Below, in pieces: positions 58,666 to 64,000 of a DNA stretch of 64,000 bases; positions within the stretch are counted from its first letter, which is position 1; every line of letters begins with the position of its first letter. This stretch comes from Lepisosteus oculatus. Taxonomy: Eukaryota; Chordata; Actinopteri; Semionotiformes; Lepisosteidae. Made by a program: the position numbers and the translations under genes. Below the pieces are notes generated by a model. The model was not told the origin of the DNA and did no database searches. It was given only the letters and a program-made list of their open reading frames with translations. Where the stretch lies: the NCBI RefSeq assembly GCF_040954835.1, contig NC_090698.1, positions 67,215,284 through 67,279,283 on the forward strand. The letters run 5' to 3'.

Positions 58666-59237
58666 TTTCCAACTTCCAACATCTGGAAAGTCCAAAGAGC
58701 AGTGAAATCTCCGGGTTCTGGTCAGTAAAGGCACACTAGGGGCCAGCCTCATCTACCCCAGCCTCGGTGAAGAGGGTGTGGCTCACCTGTGCATGGCAGT
58801 CCATGCTGTGGTTCAAGAGCAGGAGGCCAGTAGAGGATGAAGCCTTACAGTGCTGAGGAGACAACGCCGTGCAGTTAACACAGTAAAATCGCCAGCTTCC
58901 GTAGCTTTTTGTTCCAACTCCAAGGTTTTGAGTTGCTATATTTTAAAATGATACACCGGTCGTTCTCATACAGAGCTTGAAGGAAGGAACAATGTGACAG
59001 ACTTCAAAGCCAGCCCGGTTTCCTGAAGAGCTGGTTCCAAAGATGTCATTCGGCAAGGCCTCACGATTTATCCAGGGTGGGAAAGGCGTTTCAGAATGCG
59101 CTCGGCTTGATCCCTGTATGTCTCGCATAGAAACCACGCCTCCTGGACTCGACTTTGGCCTCTCTGTCCGCCTGTCCGCTCTAGGGCCCTGAGGGCTGGC
59201 TCTGAAGGGGCAGCCCCTGGCACACTCACGGTCGGGG

Positions 59238-62200
59238 CTATCTAGAGAGGTCTGGAACGAGGCGCTTAAACCAGCCCGTCACGGCCACGTCCACTCGCAT
59301 CACGAAAGCAAAGCCCAGCAGGACAAACAGGCTGGTCACCAGGAATCCAAAGGCCTCAAACATTAACCTGCAGATAAAAGACGTGGGAGTGGGGGGTGGA
59401 AATACCATTTCAAAACCTCAAAATCATATAGAAGTAAATTACCTGTACATCACAAGCTGAAGCAGCTCACTGCTTGAACTACAGCAAATCCTTCTCAAGG
59501 AGCTGCAAAGTCACAATCCAGCGTCGGACAATGAGCTTGGACTTCTACTAGGAGCTGAGAATATGGCAAAGCTCTTGTTCTGGCTTTTCCTGTCAACAAG
59601 CACTTCTTCAAAAGCTGAAGACTGTTTCCAAGACGAAACACAGAAAACAATGGAGAACGGACCCCTATAAACGGAGCACTCAGACACCATGAGGCGTCCA
59701 TACATGTCAAGATCTGAGAAAACTCACTTGGGTGCAAACACCTTCCAGACCATCAAATGCCTCCTGAGCACAGCTGCTGCACAGACAGAGGCCAACAGCT
59801 GCAAGGAAAAAAAATCAGACCTTTCATTTACCAAGACACAATGAGAGAGATGTTTCTCCTGCTTCTAACACAACCAAAATGTTTCTATTGGTTTCCTTTA
59901 CCATCTCCTTTAAATATACATTTGACAGGCAACACCGAATGCAGCTATTCTAATAATGCTAAGCTTTTAAAAACCTTTTGGTTCTGCAATAACGCCTGAC
60001 AACCTGCACAGATTTTCCCAGATTGTGCTTTTAATAACCCAGAACATCATATAGTACTACTTCAGCCCTAAAGTGAAATCAACTGATAGATGGGCTGCCT
60101 GCATTGAAGTAAGTTAGAGATAACTGCTTGGCACATCTTAAGGTAGTTATAGTTTTAAGTACAAGCAAAAACAGCCGCAGATCCAACAGCACTGAAATGA
60201 CAAGGTCATGACGACGGATCTACAGGCATTCTGTCTTTCACTAGTGCACAGTAATGTACTACTGTTTCTGCTCCAGTAACAGGAGCCAAACATGGTCTTC
60301 AAGCACTGCTGCTCATTTTCGATTGCCCCAGGGCAAGCTGAAAAACCCTGGTTTTTGAATGATACACTGAGAGATGACATAGCCCACACTGCTCTCAGAG
60401 AAATGGACACAATAGATTTTTTAAAAAATCTGAAATTGACAAAATCACTTTTTTAAACCTGAGACCATATTTTATCAATCCCATTTTACACTGTGCGGAG
60501 CCTTAGAAATAAGAGACCCGTTAAAGATGATGTAACACACGATGGGCCTGTAAGTAACTGAGGTGCTTGCAGGCTGACTGTGGGAGCACAAAGAAGTGGG
60601 GTCCTCCCGGCTGCCTGTGGCCGGTGCAGAGAACGCCTCTGCTCAGCTCGGCTCACCTGGACGCCGTGAACGAGGAGGAAGCGCATGCCGAGCTGCAGCA
60701 GCGCAGCCGAGAAACCCTCGGGATTCTCCCTCAGCTTCATCTCCATAACGGCTTCGTCATCCCCCTGTGCCCCGCGGGCTCTCCTGTTGCCCCGCGACTC
60801 GCGCACGAGGGGCCAGAACAGCAGCAGTGGGCAGCTGACTGCAGGGGAAAGACACACAGCCCATCAGGATCCCATTTCCACCCACTCTTCCCAACTGCAC
60901 TGGGGAGAGACACATCGGCTACAACCACAGTACACACCATGCTAATGCTAGATTTAAAAGCATTTTGTATATTTTGTATACAGGTAGGCCAGTGCTTCCA
61001 AAGCATGCAGGTGTAGAACAGGACTTAATGCATTTTTATACAAAAATTCGTGTTCTATATTCTGGTCGCTTGCAGATTAGAATGGCATATGTTTAGCAAT
61101 AATATTATTTATGGTACCTGAAAGTTTCAGGTTGTTGCACAAAGCTAAGGTATGCGTATACGTGATCTGACAACTGGAATCAAATTCCTGTCGTTTATTT
61201 TTTTTTCCAGGACGTCCAGGACCGGATCTTTTCCACAGTGCACTCTTGTATCCCACTACTGTGGTTTTCCTGGGATGCTCACCACTTTCCACTGTTGTGT
61301 TTGAAATATTTGGTTGCAGCGTTATGCTTGCTTTCCTGCCCTCAATCTAGCTGGGATGATTTGGAGTTGGGAAGATTTGTCAATTTTGCATGGGCTGTGT
61401 GAGAATAACAGCGTCCAAAAGGTTAAAAACCGAAATCAAAGCCACCTCTACTAAGGACATTTTAACAAGGCTGATAACTGGTCACAGTACAGGTGTGAGG
61501 AGCAGATCAGGGGTAAGCTAGGTCATGCAGTAGCTAGTGCACTGATCTGACTGCATCCATTAATGTCAGAATATTTACATAATGATTTTTGGAATGACAA
61601 ACTTTTAAAGTTTTACTATTCCTTCTTACTCCATTTCAGTTCTTAAACCTTGCTTTGCATCTTTAAATGTGTCTAACCATGACACAATGTTTAAACCAAT
61701 AACTACAGCATAACTGAGCATCTATCTATGTGACAGGCCGTTGGCTAACTGGCATCTCGTAGGATGCCGTTGTCGTTCATTACTGCCGTGATATCTGACA
61801 GCTGCAATCCTCTCTTAAAAACCACGCGCTCCCTTCAGCAGGTGTGGGCATTAGCCAGAACAGGTCTGAGGAAGCCAAACAGCAGAGCTCAGCGGGAAGA
61901 TCCCAGGCTCTCACTCTCATCCAAACGACAAGCCACAGAAAAGCTGCTGAGGCCGCAAGCAGCCCGGGAAGCTTTTCATCAGGAAAAACAAAGGTTTTCT
62001 GAAGCGCTAGTCTTTTTTTTGACCGAAAACCATCTTTTTAAGCAGCCTGGAACAACATAATGAAGGGTGCTGGGTGTTTCTTGCACCTGCCAGGAGGATT
62101 TGTGCGGAGAAGGTGTTGGCGGCGACGAGCAGGCCGGGCAGCAGGGCGCCGGCGTGGCTCTGGTTGAAGCCCACGAAGGCCGAGTTCCACTGGATGGAGG

Positions 62201-64000
62201 GGAAAGTGGGCAGGTGACCGGTGGAGTGAAAGAACTGAGTCGCGGCCAAGGCCCACATCAGCACAGGAGCCCAGGGCACCCAGAAACCATCTGCAGACAG
62301 AGACACGCCCAGAGAGACTTACACACCATTCCTATACCCACGGGGACACATCGAGAAACGCAACCTGATCTCACACCGATTCAGACACTGAATATGTCAA
62401 CGTGCGTGCGTGTAAGGGCAAAGCACTGACAGACACAATGGAAAACGACGTACACAAGAGACATAAACATAGTTAGCGGCATGCTATGCACGCAGATGCA
62501 CACACGTTGAAGAACATGATAAGAAACACACACGTTGAGAGAGGTCCTCACCTGTGTGGTCGCCTGGAGCTGCGAGAGAAGAGGCAGCAGAGTGCATGTA
62601 CAGGATGGCTGCAGACTCCAGCAGCAGGAGCAGGAAGGACAGTGCCATACCCTCGGGGTGCAGCATGGCTAGGCCCAGCCCCAGGAGCCCAGACACCAAC
62701 AGCAAGGGAGCCGAGTACACTGTGCCCAGGCCGTATGCCTCCACTGCTGGTCGCCCGTCCCCCTCCTGGCCGGTGACCTCCTCTTCCAGAGATCTGCGCA
62801 TGCGCTGGTAGATCTGTGGGATGAGGTGGTGCAGCTCAGCCTGGGGGCTCACCCCCGTGCTGGCCCTGTACCTGGGAGGCACCATGCTGCTCGGGGAGGC
62901 TTGCCTGGGCTTCAGGTACACTGTCAAGGGGTTCAGGAGAACCAGAGCGACCCCGGTTCCCAGCAAGGCATAGGCAGCCCTGGGGAGGACCAGCAGGGAC
63001 AGGCCGATGAGTTCCTGGAGGTTGCGGAAGCTCTCTTCTGGGGTGGAGCTGACGGCCCAGTACATTACCACCGACATGGTGACCAAGGGCAGCACCCAGC
63101 GAGCCGTGAACACAGCTGGGCTGGGGGAGTTCAGGTTTCCATAGTGACGTAGCCAGCTACGCACAAGGTATGCCCAGGCTACCAGAGAGGCCACTGACAG
63201 GAAGTAGCGTAGGTTGCGCAGTTGGCCATCCTGAATCCTAGAAAGCGGGGCCAGGAAAGGTGAGGGCTCGCAGGACCCTTGCTCCTCACGGCAGCCATGG
63301 AAGGAAAGAGATAGGTAGAGGGATACCACCAGGAAGCCCAGGCAGCCCAGCAGTGTAAGGCTCTCTCTGCGGATGGACGATTGAGAGGGGTAGGGCTTCT
63401 GGGTATCGGGCATCAGGGACAGCAGCTGCCCATCCCAGTTGAGACGGACAGGGATGGAGACGCCCAGAGTGAAGAGGAGAAAAGTGGCTACTCGACCTTC
63501 GGCTATTACATAGCTGTCAGAGAAGAGAGAAGCACACCGAAGGAGAAGGATACACAGTGGAACGGAGAGGTCAGACAGCCCCCTCAGGAGGGCTCGTGGG
63601 ATGGGTTTTGCCTTTTTGGAAGTTCCGTTCCTGTTCATCTGATAGGCTTTCCAGAAAAATGCCAGCTGGGAGACCAGGGCTGCCCCGCAGAGAGCCCACA
63701 GCAGGTCCACCTGGCTGTAGAAGACAAGTTGCCACACAGCCACAGAGCCACCAGCCACTGTGCCCAGCACTACAGAAGTCCACAGGGGATTCCAGTCTCC
63801 CCTCCCAATGACTCCAGCCAGCTCTGAAATGGCACAGCACAGTAAACAGGTGGCTGCCAAGACAGCGACGCCAGACGCCATCTTTAAAGGGTGGAATCGT
63901 GCCCAGGAGGCACGGCACGTCTCCCTCACCTCACTCAGATAGCTCCGGAGGGAGGAGAGCAGCTCTTTTAGCCTGGGAGCGAACTCCGGGCTGGTGGGGG
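59238..64000 (-). CDS. PIGO: GPI ethanolamine phosphate transferase 3 (PIG-O), C-terminal part; 5' end outside window
   Basis: Coding exons in transcript order are 64000-62552 (open to the window edge), 62290-62087, 60838-60657, 59798-59728 and 59367-59238 (stop TAG at 59240-59238). Phases join, giving 677 residues of a protein near 1,090 in human. PIG-O adds ethanolamine phosphate to the third mannose of the GPI anchor precursor in the ER membrane, with PIG-F as partner. The window holds the multi-pass membrane portion. Recognised blocks are SWARFHPLKM, SDSYVIAEGRVATFLL, TGHLPTFPSIQWNSAFVGF, LRRHLMVWKVFAPK and FVMRVDVAVTGWF near the end. A cytosolic acidic loop (GDDEAVMEMKLRENPEGF) interrupts the last membrane segments. 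The N-terminal alkaline-phosphatase-like catalytic domain is to the right of the window. The first visible frame begins two bases in from 64000. Confidence 0.93.

Larger units (their letters stand above)
52580..59237. other. Convergent intergenic region between NAALADL1 and PIGO
   Basis: No host gene was recognised. It holds the NAALADL1 3'UTR (to about 53000), a SINE-like repeat (53087-53240), a Tc1-like remnant on the - strand (53480-54560), about 2.6 kb of AT-rich DNA with nothing I can identify (54600-57230), a tRNA-SINE (57238-57477), a second Tc1-like remnant on the + strand (57482-58250), and the PIGO 3'UTR (from about 58640). Confidence 0.7.

Noticed and set aside
60567-61016. A 149-aa open frame on the + strand
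   Set aside because: It is the antisense shadow of PIGO exon 60838-60657; the - strand matches the known protein and has correct splice sites.

Overview
This window is nuclear DNA of a vertebrate, most likely a ray-finned fish. The genes are split by GT-AG introns, intergenic DNA is AT-rich, and the repeats are of fish type: 5S-rRNA-derived SINEs, tRNA-derived SINEs and decayed Tc1-like transposons. A non-teleost fish such as a gar fits the repeats best to my eye, but that is an impression and not proven. I found no bacterial, viral or CRISPR content.

Four protein-coding genes were reconstructed exon by exon. In every case the reading frame runs correctly across every splice junction. From left to right they are: (1) GTF2H2, the p44 subunit of TFIIH, + strand, 310-7669, with its 5' part outside the window; (2) ERAP1, an ER aminopeptidase, - strand, 25467-9045, complete in 18 coding exons, 950 aa; (3) NAALADL1, an M28B membrane peptidase, + strand, 32365-52579, complete in 19 coding exons, 738 aa; (4) PIGO, a GPI-anchor ethanolamine-phosphate transferase, - strand, from the right window edge to 59238, where only the C-terminal membrane part is present.

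The strands alternate. GTF2H2 and ERAP1 converge on a short tail-to-tail region whose poly(A) signals lie about 20 bp apart. ERAP1 and NAALADL1 are divergent across about 6.9 kb. NAALADL1 and PIGO converge across about 6.7 kb of transposon-rich DNA. The genes do not form a pathway: they act in transcription and repair, antigen-peptide trimming, intestinal-type peptide hydrolysis, and GPI anchor synthesis.

The rest is introns and intergenic DNA holding four copies of a 5S-derived SINE, three copies of one tRNA-derived SINE, further SINE-like families, three Tc1-like remnants, and two members of a MITE family with GTGGCA ends. It also holds two inverted-dimer repeats carrying a hammerhead-like core, and several unclassified inverted or duplicated segments. 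The most unusual items are those inverted dimers, the MITE pair, a 17-bp palindrome upstream of NAALADL1, and a 43-bp-arm hairpin near 29.2 kb. I did not find a clear new gene system.
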